The notes under the pieces are model-generated. The model did no database searches. It saw only the letters and a list, made by a program, of their open reading frames with translations, and was not told where the DNA came from. Of a stretch of DNA of 24,942 bases, positions 24,897-24,942 are shown one piece after another. Every line of letters begins with the position of its first letter. Within the stretch, counting starts at the first letter, position 1. Both the position numbers and the translations under genes were made by a program. Location: NCBI GenBank assembly GCA_016713325.1, contig JADJPJ010000105.1:1-24942 (forward strand), given 5' to 3'. The stretch is from Candidatus Flexifilum affinis. Its GTDB lineage: Bacteria; Chloroflexota; Anaerolineae; Aggregatilineales; Phototrophicaceae.

Positions 24897-24942
24897 CCCT
24901 ATCCTGTAAACTTGCGCTGGCTGACCTGGGTCTGAATATGGT

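Noticed and set aside
1..24942. CRISPR arrays, tRNA or rRNA genes, insertion-sequence transposases, integrases, toxin-antitoxin or defence genes
   Set aside because: I looked for regular spaced repeats, tRNA-like T-loop and CCA patterns and DDE/recombinase motifs on both strands and found none I could support; absence by eye is not proof.

Overview
The window looks like a high-GC chromosomal fragment from a Chloroflexota-type bacterium (Anaerolineae or a relative). That placement is an inference from gene content: an A2-type caa3 cytochrome oxidase operon, secreted SH3b/DUF3160 and PA14/SH3b proteins, a YfhO-family membrane protein carrying GGGGAGAGGG-type palindromic repeats, and a protealysin-like M4 protease. 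No rRNA or other phylogenetic marker is present to confirm it. Nearly every long gene is broken by single-base frameshifts while both sides of each break keep full family similarity. From about 18.2 kb to the right end the damage is heavier (substitutions, short indels, lost catalytic residues in four consecutive housekeeping-type genes). This fits an error-prone, low-coverage consensus near a contig end better than true decay. CDS spans below are therefore reconstructed gene extents, not open frames.

Layout. 1-388: 3' end of an unidentified plus-strand gene. 418-1112 (-): alpha/beta hydrolase. 1322-7096 (-): respiratory operon, transcribed as subunit II with fused cytochrome c (ctaC), subunit I (ctaD), a subunit III-like protein, a tiny membrane protein, a larger membrane protein starting with an ATGA overlap, canonical subunit III, and subunit IV. 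It would form a quinol-independent terminal oxidase that takes electrons from cytochrome c and pumps protons. 7382-14658 (+): Nudix hydrolase, secreted SH3b-DUF3160 protein, small one-helix protein, YfhO-like polytopic protein with several palindromic repeats inside its reading frame, and a stand-alone response-regulator receiver. A strong bidirectional terminator at about 14.7 kb separates this from the minus-strand genes that follow.

14735-17858 (-): PA14/SH3b secreted protein, a cyclophilin with an internal deletion of its catalytic core, and an Amt ammonium transporter with a clear terminator behind it and two spaced inverted repeats upstream. 18214-19264 (+): aldo/keto reductase. 19530-20539 (-): L-lactate dehydrogenase. 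20933-22006 (+): M4 metalloprotease. 22007-23647: a stretch I could not resolve, with only a weak amidohydrolase-like signature. 23648-about 24700 (+): MoaA (molybdenum cofactor synthesis), followed by a terminator-like hairpin.

The most interesting items are the palindromic repeat elements embedded in the YfhO-like coding sequence (one exactly 87 bp, in frame), the two subunit III-like proteins plus two orphan membrane proteins in the A2 oxidase operon, the precise loss of the cyclophilin core, the paired inverted repeats upstream of amt, and a dispersed intergenic word family around ACTCAGTCCTCAG. I found no clearly new defence or mobile system.
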